Source: Euglena gracilis (lineage: Eukaryota; Euglenida; Euglenophyceae; Euglenales). From it: a stretch of DNA of 64,000 nucleotides. The notes beneath the pieces were generated by a model, which was not told the DNA's origin, made no database searches, and saw nothing but the letters and a program-made list of their open reading frames with translations. Positions 32,050 through 42,079 of this stretch are shown here, in pieces. Position numbers and translations under genes: made by a program. The stretch spans positions 2,666,001-2,730,000 of the forward strand of contig CP154954.1 in assembly GCA_039621445.1 (NCBI GenBank), given 5' to 3'. How positions within the stretch are numbered: position 1 is the stretch's first letter; each line of letters opens with the position of its first letter.

Positions 32050-32146
32050 GTGCTGGAGACCAGTCGCCAGCGACCATTGGTGGCACCTCTGGCGACCCCA
32101 CTGGTGGTCGGGCCGACTAGTCGACCGACCACCAACAATATGACAG
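32050..32146. repeat. Palindrome cluster related to the GCTAGCGAC arms
   Basis: Contains CAGTCGCCAGCGACCATTGG, GGTGGTCGGGCCGACTAGTC and the inverse ACCGACCACCAA, related to 22507-22610 and 24390-24480. Confidence 0.6.
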
Positions 32147-32585
32147 GTGCACATTTTTGCTGGCGATTGATTTTTGGACCCCCCAATTGAAAGTCCCTCA
32201 TTAAACCCCCCCACTTCTCATTGAGGGGGTGTTTGCCCCGTGTCCCCCGCGTCCCCCTGCGTCCCGCGTCCCAAACCACCCCTCGAGAAAGAAGGCCCAG
32301 GAGAGTCTCACCGTCGATCAGTGTCCAATTGTCAATTTTGGCAATTTGCCAAAATTTGCCAATTTTTTTTGGGCAAATTTTGGTATACCCCCTTCGAAGT
32401 GGCCGCTTTCTTTTGGCGGCAAAGGTCGCCAAATTGACCCCCCCCCCCAAAGAATCCCTCTCGCCGCTTTGGGGTCCCACGGCGCCCGGAGGGCGGCCAC
32501 TTTGATGGGGGAGACTACCCACATTTGGACCCATCCGGACCATTTCCGGGTTATTTGGATGATTGATTTTCCATCCGTTTTGCAG

Positions 32586-32690
32586 GTGTCTGGGCTGGAG
32601 TATTGGAGGCAGTACCTTGCTGAGCCACGGGCTGTGGCCAAGCTGCCTACAGACCTTCCAAGGCCAGACAAATTGCGTTCAAGCTTTTGT
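32586..32690 (+). CDS. NRPS condensation domain, exon 1 in window (YWRQxL / LPTDxPRP)
   Basis: After the acceptor CCATCCGTTTTGCAG the frame reads VSGLEYWRQYLAEPRAVAK, then KLPTDLPRPDKLRSSFC. YWRQ-x-L followed twelve or so residues later by LPTD-x-PRP is diagnostic of the mid-region of condensation (C) domains, which join aminoacyl chains on carrier proteins in nonribosomal peptide synthetases. I place the donor at TGT/GTTCCC (32691) by frame with the next exon. It is a weak site, and the exon may read on through VPIG before the insertion at 32705. The HHxxxDG active-site part that should precede this was not found upstream in the window. The start of a series of plus-strand exons. Confidence 0.8.
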
Positions 32691-32704
32691 GTTCCCATCG
32701 GGAC

Positions 32705-33012
32705 CAGGGATTTTTTTAAGTTTGGACCCCCAGGGGGGGGGAGGGGGAGTGGTAGGGGGGGAGGGGCCGCCGTACCCCCCTCCCCCCCCCCTGGGGGGGG
32801 GTCCCCCCGGAGGGGGGTGGGATATACGTTTCGGCGCCGCAGGCGCCGAAAAAATTCTATTTTTAGCACTTTTCGCGATTTTTCGGCCATTTTTTGTGGG
32901 TCCCCCGGACCCCCCTCCCCCCCCCCCCCCGGGGGGGCCCCCCCTCTTGGGGGTGGGTGGGTGGGGGGGTGCCCCCCCCACCCCCCCCGCCCCGGTCTTA
33001 AAAAAACCCCTG
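32705..33012. mobile_element. hAT-like foldback element 14 bp after NRPS exon 1
   Basis: Ends CAGGGATTTTTTTAAG and the inverse of CAGGGGTTTTTTTAAGACC. The left TSD ATCGGGAC (32697-32704) is matched on the right by ATTCGGGAC (33013-33021, one extra T). The arms are C and G runs. A GGCGCCGCAGGCGCC hairpin lies at the centre (32833-32847). Confidence 0.8.
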
Positions 33013-33051
33013 ATTCGGGACATGCGTGCAGTTTAGGGAAGTTCCAAATGT

Positions 33052-34588
33052 GGGTCCACTGAAACAGTGTTTCTGATACGAAAACTGTGTCCAGAACGCC
33101 GGTTCGGGCGTGAAGCCGTGTTCCAGAACGCCGGTTCGGTTCGGTTCGGTTCGGGTTCCGAACCGGCGTTCTGGAACACGGCTTCACGCCCGAACCGGCG
33201 TTCTGGACACAGTTGTTGAAACCGTGGATTAGGGGCTCTGGCTTCACACCCGAATCGGCGTTCAAGGAATAAAGGCCAATTTCGCCCTAAATACCCAGTT
33301 TCTGAACATTTTTGGGCATTTTTGGGATCCTTTGGGCTCATGGCCATGTCGATCGGCCGATTGAAGTTTTCATCCGTCTGATGCCAGGTTACCCATCAAT
33401 CGAAAGGTTTTTTTTTCAGAATTACGATTTGGAAAATTTTTTTGGTTGGACCACCCCTAGGTTTTTTCAGAATCACGGTTGGGAAATTTTGGCTGGACCC
33501 CCCCCAGATTTTTTCAGATTTGCAATGCCGAATTTTCGGTTGGACCCCGCTGGTTTTTTTTCCAGAATTATGGTTCGGATTTGATCCCCCTTTTTTTTCA
33601 GAATTCCGGTTCAGAGATTTTGGCTGGGTTTCTTCACAAACACGGTTGAAAAAAAAATTGGCTGGAGCCCCCCCTAGGGTTTTTCAGAAGTACAATTGGG
33701 AAATTTTGGCTGGACCCCCGGGAATTTTTCAAAATTGTTGGGAAATTTTTCCCCCCCCCCCCCCCTAATTGACCCCCCCCCATGATTGCCACCCCCCCCC
33801 CCCCCGACCGAAAATTTTTTCAGCCGCTCGCGTCTTTTCCGCCTTGCTTTTGCTTTGTCAAATGTCTACCTTGAGTGTTTCAAGCTCCGGCATGTGTCTG
33901 GCATGCCGCTAAAATGAGTTATTTCCACGGACCAAGGGGTTTGTCAGGAGTCCCTTGTATTTTGCCTTGTCCGTTCGGACCCCCCCCATAATTGACACCC
34001 CCCCCATAATTGACACTACCTGGGGGGTTTGGAGGGTTTCGGGGGTGTCAATTATGGGGGGGGGTAATTACGGTTGGGAAATTTTGGCCCCCCCTGGGTG
34101 TTTTCAAAATTGGTTGGACCCTCCCCTGGGTTTTTCAGAATTATGGTTAAGAAATTTTAGCTGGACCCCTTGGGTTTTTTCAGAATTACGATTTTTGGAC
34201 CCTTTGCGCAAATTCCAAAATCCACTGTTCACCTGCCATGTTGCCCCTTGATCAATAACCCTTCTCAAGGGTTTTAGATGGCCTTAGATTTCAGCCCTGC
34301 TGCATGGTATTCTATTTCAGAAAATCCCCAGATTTGGCCAAATGGAAATTGTTCCACAAAATACCCCAATTTCTGGCCAAATACCAAGAAGTGCTCAGAT
34401 ATGATTGCCTCATGTCTACAAACCATTTTGGACACTCTTTGGCACTTTTCATTTTCGGTCCCCAGGACGCCGTTTTCCCGCCCGAACCGGCGTTCTGGAC
34501 ACCGGTTCGGCGCAGAAATTTCTGCGCCGAACCGGCGTCCAGAACGCCGGTTCGGGCGTGAAGCCAGAGCCCCAATACACGGTTTCAA
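33052..34588. mobile_element. Family 3 repeat filling the rest of NRPS intron 1
   Basis: Starts TGAAACAGTGTTTCTGATAC and ends AATACACGGTTTCA, giving short inverted termini (TGAAAC-x-GTGT). Shares its arms and middle with 8975-10148. An inner array (33420-33770 and 34060-34195) repeats a 45-50 bp unit, TTTTTTCAGAATTACGG plus GGGAAATTTTGGCTGGACCC. Flanks TGGGT on both sides may be the remains of a TSD. Confidence 0.7.
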
Positions 34589-34620
34589 TGGGTTTGCTGG
34601 AAGCCAAAGGCTTGCCCCAG

Positions 34621-34901
34621 CAGTCATCAAGGTTTGTGGAGGCCAAGCTGCCCTCCGGCTGCCTCCCCGATGAAGCCCACCTGGCCTCCCTCTTCGCCCT
34701 CCACGTCCACCGGCTGTCGGCGGAGGACGACGTCATCGTCGGGGCTGCCCTGCCCAGCGTGGGCCCGGCGGTGCTGCCCCTCCGCCTGGACTTCAGCAGC
34801 AGTTCCCCGGCGGCGGCGCGGACGTTCGCGACGGTGGCGGCGGCGGCCAAGGCGCACCTGGAGGTGGCGAAGGACGCGGTGCTGCCCCTGGGCAGGGCTG
34901 G
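34621..34901 (+). CDS. NRPS condensation domain, exon 2 (LAxLFAL..HRLS..DDVIVG)
   Basis: The plus frame reads RFVEAKLPSG, LASLFALHVHRLSAEDDVIVG and LPLRLDFSSSSP, then a helical alanine-rich stretch to VLPLGR. This follows the C-domain order of a strand-rich start, the LLAAF-x-LLHRxxGxDDxxVG block, the xNTLPLRxxL block (shortened here), then the long helix ending near PFE. GC content and codon use are much higher than in the flanking DNA. The acceptor is CTTGCCCCAG (34611-34620); the donor is probably near GG/GTGGGA (34902), not certain. The minus strand is open too, but the family match fixes the plus strand. Confidence 0.75.
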
Positions 34902-35912
34902 GTGGGACCGGCGGTGCGCCTCATTCTCACATTCCTCCACCCAGCGCTGCCGCCGAATGACATCGAGGCGGCGGCAGGAGTGAGCCAGGGACACGCAAGT
35001 GCCAGCCAACTCCAAACAACCAAATGATGGTTGGTTGGTCCCAACATCCTTGCCTGGGGGGTGAGCAGCACCCAGAACAAAGTTGACCATTTTCCCTGTT
35101 AGAAAAACAGGGAGAGGGCGTTCAGGAGCATTTTTGTAAGGCGTAATTTTTCAAAATTTTTCTTGCATTTTTAAATTTTCAGGCGTCTATTTTTCCGAGG
35201 GAATTCAAGCCACGCCTGTGCTTAGTCGGGTGCCTACCTCACGGGGGGGGGGGGTGCTAGGGGCAGGCACCCTATACCACCCATCCGACCTCCCCGGGGG
35301 GGGGTTGGGTTTTGGGGGGTACCTGCCCATAGCAGGCACCCCCTCCGACCGAGGGCCCGGAAAAGGCCCTTTTCAATGAAAATTTTCTGGGTCCCCCCCA
35401 TACCCCTACCCGGGGGGGGGTGTGCCTGCTAGGGCAGGCCCTATAGCACCCACCCACCCCCTCCCCCCCGGTCGGTAAGCACAATCCTGATTCAAGCCCA
35501 AAATCAAGAAAAAAATGTTGAAACCCCCACTTTTTCGAGTTTGGGTCTGTGGATGATGTTCCAGCGATGCCAGTTCTTCCCCCGGAACTGGCTTATTCTT
35601 GCCGAGATTTTGCGACTTCATTTTTCGGCTCGAATTTCGAAAAATTTTCCCAGATTTTTAAAAAATTTTAAGGAGTTTTAAGCCATTGACAAAATATTAG
35701 TTTGTGTTTTAAAAAATGGTTTTCAGGCGCCTTAAAAAAGAACCCTGAGGTCCTGGCCACCTGGGGGGGGACAGGTACGAGCGGACACCCGGAGGTTACC
35801 CCTTATATTTGGCACAAAACAACCGCAAAGTCCTGAATAATTTTTGGGATCTCAAAATGGTTCCCTGTTCAACTTGCAATGCAAGACTTGCAATTCCACC
35901 GATGAAATCTAG

Positions 35913-35990
35913 CTCTTTCCTTTGGAGCAATCAAGCAATTGTGTGCTGAGGAAGCGCCACTCTTTACTGCAGTGTTTTCCTCAACGGGCA
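35913..35990 (+). CDS. NRPS condensation domain, likely exon 3 (EEAPLFTAVFSS)
   Basis: Following the acceptor AAATCTAG the frame reads LSFGAIKQLCAEEAPLFTAV, then FSSTGSG. C domains have R-x-x-x-x-xPLFQVMFS at this place, so the PLF..VFS core and the order fit. The splice phase with exon 2 was not resolved. Another frame over the same bases (FPLEQ..RHSLLQCF) is a weaker alternative. Confidence 0.5.
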
Positions 35991-36222
35991 GTGGTTTAGA
36001 CGCGGTGTGTTTTTTTTGCCATACGTTCATGGAGAAGCCCTGATGACCTGCCCCTCCGTGTGCATTCTTGCAGTTTATGAGAAGCTTTTCATTCATTCCA
36101 GGCCATTGGATTTGCCAAAGGGGGATGGAGGTGAACAGTGACTCTCTGGTGTCTTACTTGGTCTCTTACTCCCCCAAGCTCAAAAATTCTGTTTTCCGTA
36201 CATAGCATGCACATTAAGACCA

Positions 36223-36284
36223 CAAAGACTGTGGGGGTTGAGTTGACCGCTCCATCCCTCACTTTGTTTGCCCAGTATGCGTTG
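36223..36284 (+). CDS. NRPS condensation domain, likely exon 4
   Basis: The frame reads KTVGVELTAPSLTLFAQYAL and ends TTG/GTCTCT in phase 0, exactly the phase at which the next exon starts. The intervening intron is only 111 nt (36285-36395). Position between PLF and the final C-domain helix is as expected. The 5' boundary is uncertain. Confidence 0.5.
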
Positions 36285-36395
36285 GTCTCTTACCCCAAAG
36301 CCCCACATGGTTTAAAGTCGAGCCTTGCTCTGCGCTTCGCGAGTGATTTGATACAATCAGCGTGCTTCCTCTGTCCATTCTCTCGTTCATTGCAG

Positions 36396-36526
36396 GAGGG
36401 GCAGTCGCCATATGAGTTGCTGCTGCAAGTAGTGGGAGAGACCCTGCGCCTGCACTACCAGACCGCTTTGTTCACGGCCGAGTTTGTTGCAGACCTGCTG
36501 CAGCAATACCTCCTCCTCCTGGAGCA
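36396..36526 (+). CDS. NRPS condensation domain, exon 5 (C-terminal helix)
   Basis: After TCGTTCATTGCAG the frame reads GQSPYELLLQVVGETLRL, then YQTALFTAEFVADLLQQYLL and LLE. This matches the end of C domains, where a YDL-x-L strand, an L-x-LxYxTALF strand and the final ...LxxxxxxLLEQ helix occur. A donor at CA/GTTCAG (36527) gives phase 2, which fits the next exon. Confidence 0.8.
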
Positions 36527-37019
36527 GTTCAGGCTTTTGCATTGGTTTTTTTAATGCATTTTTTTGCCGTTCTCCATTTTGTTGAATTTGTGGTGGGGGA
36601 GCTTTTTTCCACCACCATGTTGTTATTTCAGCGGTTTTTTGAGTTCTGCTCACAATTCCGAATTTTAAAAAAAATTGTATCTCTTTGTCTGGCCATTATT
36701 GGATTTTTGGCCAAAAATACTATTTTATGCTTAAAATAAAACCAAACTCCCAAAATCATGGAAAAAGGTGTTTGCATTTCTCCTCTCCCCGTATCGCCCC
36801 CGCAGATCTCATTCCCAATGCCAAATCTGAATTCTGGCCTCTAACGAGGAAAATTTGCAATTCCCGCACCCTCTTTCTGTCTAACCCCCCCACCCACCCA
36901 CCCTTGTTCATGCCGCATTTGGAATTGATGCGCAGATGAGCTTGGTTATGACAGAAAGCCTTAAAAAATCCAGGACAATGAAAAAAAATTTTGTGGTTTT
37001 GTATTTTGTGTGTGTGTGT

Positions 37020-37421
37020 CAGGGTTCGATATAAGGAGGGCGTACATGGTTTAGGTGGGGGGGGTACCCCCCCCACCCCCCCCCCTCCTGGCCCGCAGGG
37101 GGGGGGGTCCGGACCACCCCCCCCACCTGCAAGGGGGGTCCGGACCGACCCTCGGGGGGGTTCCCGGGACCCCCCCCAAAAGGGTAAATTTTTTCCTCCG
37201 GCGCTTCGCGCCGAAAATTTTTTGCATTTTTGGCACATTTTTGCCCAAAAAGTGCCCAAATGGCACTTTTGGTCGTTTTGAGGGGTCAAAAATTTTCGAA
37301 ATTCAGCCACCCTGACCGCGCACCTGTTTAGGTGGGGGGGGTGTCCCCCCACCCCCCCCCCCCCCGGCCCCCAGGGGGGGGTCCGGACCAACCCCCCCAC
37401 CTGTCCCTATATCGAACCCTG
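37020..37421. mobile_element. hAT-like foldback element in NRPS intron 5, inside a TG microsatellite
   Basis: Ends CAGGGTTCGATATAAGGAGG and the inverse of CAGGGTTCGATATAGGGAC. Both flanks are GTGTGTGT, an 8-bp TSD within a TG repeat, so the duplication is not independent proof. The arms are GGTACCCCCCC/GTGTCCCCCC blocks; a GGCGCTTCGCGCC hairpin lies at the centre (37200-37212). Confidence 0.8.
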
Positions 37422-37526
37422 GTGTGTGTGTGTGTGTGTGTTCCAGAAACGGTGGGAATGACAGCAGCAGACAGGACGTGAACCAAATGTGCATCATGCT
37501 GGTGAGACAGGGTGCACGATTCTCAG

Positions 37527-37695
37527 CTCTGGCCTGGCATTGACCAGTGCAAACCCCGAGCAGGGGATTTACAGTTACTCCGTCATCACCGCGCAGGCGA
37601 AGCAAGTGCTGCCTGATGCCACCGCCCCTCAGGACACCGAGTTCCCCGGGCCAATCCCACACTGCTTTCATGCGAATGCAGAGAAGCATCCACAG
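37527..37695 (+). CDS. NRPS C-A linker and start of adenylation domain, exon 6
   Basis: After GCACGATTCTCAG the frame reads SGLALTSANPEQGIYSYSV, AQAKQVLPDATAPQDTEF and PIPHCFHANAEKHPQ, then a donor at CAG/GTCCGT in phase 0. The acceptor phase matches exon 5 (CA plus C). The sequence fits the NRPS linker and the F-x-x-xAxxxPxxxA approach to the adenylation domain. The minus strand is open over part of this region, but the join to the next exon supports plus. Confidence 0.75.
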
Positions 37696-38430
37696 GTCCG
37701 TCAGCACTGGTGGTGTGTAGGGCCTCAGAAAATTGATGCAATTTCTTGTTGATATGTCGGTAATTGATAACATTCAGAACTAGACACAATTTCAGTTCTG
37801 TTCCCGACGTTGTGGGGTGCATGATGTTTGGCAAGGAGGTGGTGGCCTCGAGGCAGCTACAGTGGGTTCCCTCGACCACTTCCAGCCTGCCAGTCTGGAA
37901 AAAAAAAGTGCACCACTCCGGAAACACAATCAGTGGCCCCTGACCTGTCTTCGTGGCTACGTCACCTCGGGCAAATGCTCTCAAGTCCAAACCGTTTCTC
38001 AAAATTGCATGTGACCCCCCCATTAACACCGACGAGTTGGTGTATCATTTTCACATTATTGAGATCCTGGGGGGGTCAGAATAAATGGGTTAAGGTGCTT
38101 GACATGGGGGGCCAGGGACGAAGCGATGTGCATTCATGCTCTCCCATGTTTCACATCACCCCCAATAAACAACAGTCAATCTGTTCATATTTTGGCAAAA
38201 AGTGGATGCTGGGGATGCCTGAATGCTCTTTTTTGTTTATTGCGAGTTTTTGTGCTTTGTTGTGGTTTCCCTTGGTGGGCCCGGATGCAAGCGAGGGGGT
38301 AGGTATTGATATAAATGGGGGGGGGGTCGGTACAAATGGATTTCTTCTGATTTTTCCGGGGGGGGGGGGGGTCGGTATAAATGGGGGGGTTAACAATGGC
38401 AGCCTCATGCCCTTACGGTGCTCTCCACAG

Positions 38431-38493
38431 CGCATCGCCATCTCCTACCAAGGCTTGTCGGTGACATATGAGGAGTTGGACCATACAACTGCT
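38431..38493 (+). CDS. NRPS adenylation domain, exon 7 (core motif A1)
   Basis: After GTGCTCTCCACAG the frame reads RIAISYQGLSVTYEELDHTT. TYEEL is adenylation core A1 (L-(T/S)YxEL), and RIAISY..LSVTYEELDH continues exon 6 (EKHPQ) without a gap. Adenylation domains select and activate the amino acid with ATP. A stop follows two codons on, so a donor must lie near 38487-38493, but no GT is there; a GC donor at ACT/GCTTAA is possible. Core motifs A2 to A10 were not found in what follows. Confidence 0.72.
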
Positions 38494-40584
38494 TAAATCT
38501 GGGCCAGCTGTGTTGAATTTTTAAGAAAAGGTCTTAAATGGTGGAAAATTGGGGTTGAGGGATTTTTTAATGGGTACTTTTAGTGCTCCCCCTATGCAGG
38601 GGAGATATTCCGGTATGGAATAAACTGGAATTAACCGGAATGAACTAGAATAAATTGGAATAGGAATATGTGGGATTGGCCAGAATAAAATTTTCAGCGC
38701 AACGCATGGAAATTTTAAAAAAGAAATGGAAGCCTAGGTGAATCTGCGGCTTTTTTGGACCACTAGAATTTCTTTTCATATTTTCTCTTGATTTAGGCAT
38801 AATTTTGGCAATTTCGGCCAGTTTTTGCCTTTTTTGAATTTCTTTTTCTTCTGTTGGGGGAAAAATTCGAACTTATAAAATCTGCATTAGGACCTCGTTT
38901 CTTCCTGACACCAAAGTTTTCGTCAAAATTTGACTTTTTTTTTCAGTTTTTGGTCAACAAATTCCATGTTTTTGGAATTGGTATGTTCCCAAAATCACAA
39001 AATGCGATTCAGAATTTAAATATCCACCAATGTTGCAAAATGAAAAAGAATCCCCAAGGAGTTGAAAATTCTCTAAGTCCTGTCAAGCAGAAATCTACCA
39101 GAAGAACTGGAAAGATCCCAAATTTTGTGGAATAAAACCCCTATCCGAATGAAATTTTTTTTTGGAAACTGGAATCTCCCTCCCCCTGCCTGTGGGTGGT
39201 GGGCGGGTGGGATCGACCACCCCCAACCACATCCCCACCTCCAAACCCCCATCTAAACACCCGCCCGTGGCAATGGAGTTTCGGCTGAAGGGTTTGGGAA
39301 CAGTGGGGTGTCTTCACTCTGACCCCCCCCCCCAATACCAGGTCCATTTCCGGGGACACCGATTTTTCAGTGAATTTGACCGACCCCTCCCCACCTCCCA
39401 GGTGGGGGGGTCAACCCCCACCAGTCCTTCAAGTACAGCATTGGCAGTTCCTGGTGGGGGGCTGGCTTGAAAAGAAGCCTGCCCAGCCAGGTTCGACATA
39501 AGCAGGGTGCCTGTGTTTCAAGGGATGGGGTGGCCCCACCCGCCCCGCCCCGGCTTTTTTTGACAATTCCGCATCGCCCCCCCCCCCCCCGGTCGTATGG
39601 ACCAGCACCAGGGTTTTTCACAGAAAAAGTGCTGGTGACCCAATACTCAATGCGTGATTTTGCATGCTTTCTTTTCAGAGACAAAATTCCGGTTTGACAG
39701 AAACCAGAAAATTTGTACCTATTTTGCTGCAATTGTAGCTAACCCCTCCAAATTCTGCCCCCCGCCCCAAAATATGGTGCCTCCTGGACCCCTCACTTTT
39801 GCCAGGGTTCCAAGAAATATTTGCCACCCGGGTAAAATTTTTTGCCACAAATCCCATCACTTTTGCCCTTGAGACCCGAAACTTTTGCCAACTGTAAAAA
39901 AATTTTTCCCGTTAATGTGAAAAGGAAACGTCCAACAGAATCAGCATAGATTAACAGAAATACGCCAAATAAATGTGACCATCAATCCAAATAATAACAA
40001 TTGAAATTTCACAGGATGTTGCAGACAGCTCTCCAAAAGGAAATTTGTTTGATACCCTATAAAAAAATCCTTCAACTGTGTTTGGGGAAAGAATGAGAGG
40101 TGCGGATGAATGCCTAAACAGTAAAAATCAACAGCAACGTAATGGTTGTGATTCACACGAGAGAGTTTGGGGTGCAGGTTGAGGGAAACGGTGAACACAA
40201 CGCACAGCGTGTTTGGCAATGAGGGGTGAAGGCACTTTTGGTCCATGTGCGAGGGTCATTCCACACAAAGAGGCACAGTAAAAATATTCCGAGTCTTTGT
40301 AATGAGAGGGACGGGTAACAAAAGAACCAATCCCACTGCCTTCCAGCTGTAATTATTTTTAAAAACTGCCTTTTTGACCTATTTGTATTCACAGATAGAT
40401 ATTGTTGGAGACAAGGCAGTACGGTTGGTCAAACCTTGGGACCCCCCCTCCCCCCCCCTCCTGTACAGTTCCAACCCCCCCTCCTGGGACCCCCCTCCCC
40501 CCACTTCCAACCCCCCCAAGACAGATGAAAAAAATTGAGTGCTTAAAATGAAAACATTGACTATCATTCAGCATTCTGTGAAAT
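38494..40584. other. No identifiable gene
   Basis: AT-rich sequence with degenerate GGAATAAA units (38615-38690), C-run blocks and random-looking frames. The next adenylation exons should lie here or beyond, but none could be assigned. Confidence 0.45.
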
Positions 40585-41232
40585 TTTGGGGGTGGTGCGG
40601 GTCACGGGGGGGGGGTCACGGGGGGGGTCACGGGGGAAGTATGCCACTTTGGATCGGGAGGCTGCATCCATGATGTGCATCCCATCCCACGAGAAGGGCG
40701 GCACGCATCCTAAAATCGGCGATTTTCAGGTCAAAAAGTGGCTATTTTTGGACATTTTTGGGGCATTTTTGAACAAAAAAAAGCTTTTTGGTCCGAAAGT
40801 GGGCATTTTTGGGTGTTTTTTATGTCCGAAATTGGTCATTTTTTTCATTTTTGAAAGGGAATTTTGTTAGGATTTTCTTGACCATCACATTTTTTGGGAT
40901 GCATTTTGGGCCATTTTTGAAAAAATGGCCCAAAAAATTCTGTTTTGGATGTGGAAATGCACCAATTTTCGGCACTATTTTTAGGGGACAAGTTTTTTGG
41001 CCATTTTTGGGTATGAAGGTGCCAAAAAGGGGTTTGGTTGTCCAAATGGAAGGTGGGGTGTTTTTGACATGTCAAGGAAAATTTTCAATGGTTTCAACCG
41101 GAAAATTTATGAAAAGCAACCAAAACCGCAACATCAAAAAGCAGACTGAAATGATGAAAAGAAACGAAATGCTAAAGTGATGAAGGTTGCTGCTTTGTAT
41201 GAAACTTGAAGGCGCGATTCTCGGGTCACGGA
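40585..41232. repeat. Dispersed repeat G, uninterrupted copy
   Basis: Contiguous version of 21828-22359 plus 24535-24712, from GGTGGTGCGGGTCACGGGG to GCGCGATTCTCGGGTCAC. Confidence 0.8.
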
Positions 41233-41640
41233 TCAATCACAAATGCAACAGCATTGGTCATCTTCCCGCAAGATGCAATCTGAACTCTGAACTGCACAAA
41301 ATGCTTGTACAACAAAGGCAACCTCAATTGGACGAAAAATGTCGCAACTGTCTCGGGAGTAGGCAGTACAGTTGTGATTTTCTGCCCCCCCCTCCCCCCC
41401 CCCTGTACAGCTTCCAACCCCCCCCTCGGCCCCCCCCTCCCCCCCCTGTGCCTTGTCTCCGTTCTAATGCATCATGGATCCATGGACCGTCTGACCAAGT
41501 CAAGCAATCCAAACACAAACAGAAAAAGGCTGTGGTCTGTGAGCTCATTGGGTGAAAACAGATTTGGGCACAATTGAACAACACCACACCATTCAGAAAT
41601 GCATCAAAATTGAAATTCTTTTTTTCTTTTTCGACATGCA
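41233..41640 (-). other. Coding-like fragment split by a C-rich element
   Basis: On the minus strand, LFNCAQICFHPMSSQTTAFF and, beyond the C-rich element 41347-41460, VLPTPETVATFFVQLR look protein-like. The latter recurs at 16590-16660 beside another copy of the same C-rich element, so it may belong to a dispersed repeat. No family recognised. Confidence 0.3.
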
Positions 41641-42050
41641 AAAATGGTGTTTAAAATGTCACAATGTGCAATGTGAGTGTGTAGGGGTGGAACATTCTGT
41701 GGAACATTGTGGAACATTCTGTGCAGACATTTCAACTGAAAATGGCGGGAGACTGTTTTTGGAGGTGGCAAAAATTTGGAGGGCAGAGGCAAAAATTCGA
41801 GGTTTTTTGGGCAAAATAGAATGGACAGGGGGCAGCGTTTTTTGGACGGGGGGCAAAAATTTTGAAACGAGTGTGCAAAATATTTTGGGACGGGAGGCAG
41901 AAAAAAGGAGAGACCGGGCAAAATATAGTGAGTGTTAGCTATATGTCATTTCTCAGAACATATGAATGATCTCGGATGTGTGAATCAGAAAAATAACAGG
42001 AATGCGCGGATCGCCAGCATGGTGATAATTCTCAAGAATGTCATTTTCAG

Positions 42051-42079
42051 AGTGCAATGCATCTTCTCTGGACTGAGAG
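42051..42079 (+). CDS. Possible 29-nt micro-exon
   Basis: Bounded by TCATTTTCAG and GTAAGTAAAAG, the best-looking splice pair in the window. One frame reads VQCIFSGLR, which could precede adenylation core A2 (..ilkAGxAYVP). The family assignment is speculative; the splice signals are clear. Confidence 0.35.

Noticed and set aside
31723-32543. 230-codon minus-strand frame
   Set aside because: It crosses the CA/CG tract and the palindrome cluster; no protein-like segment is consistent with it.
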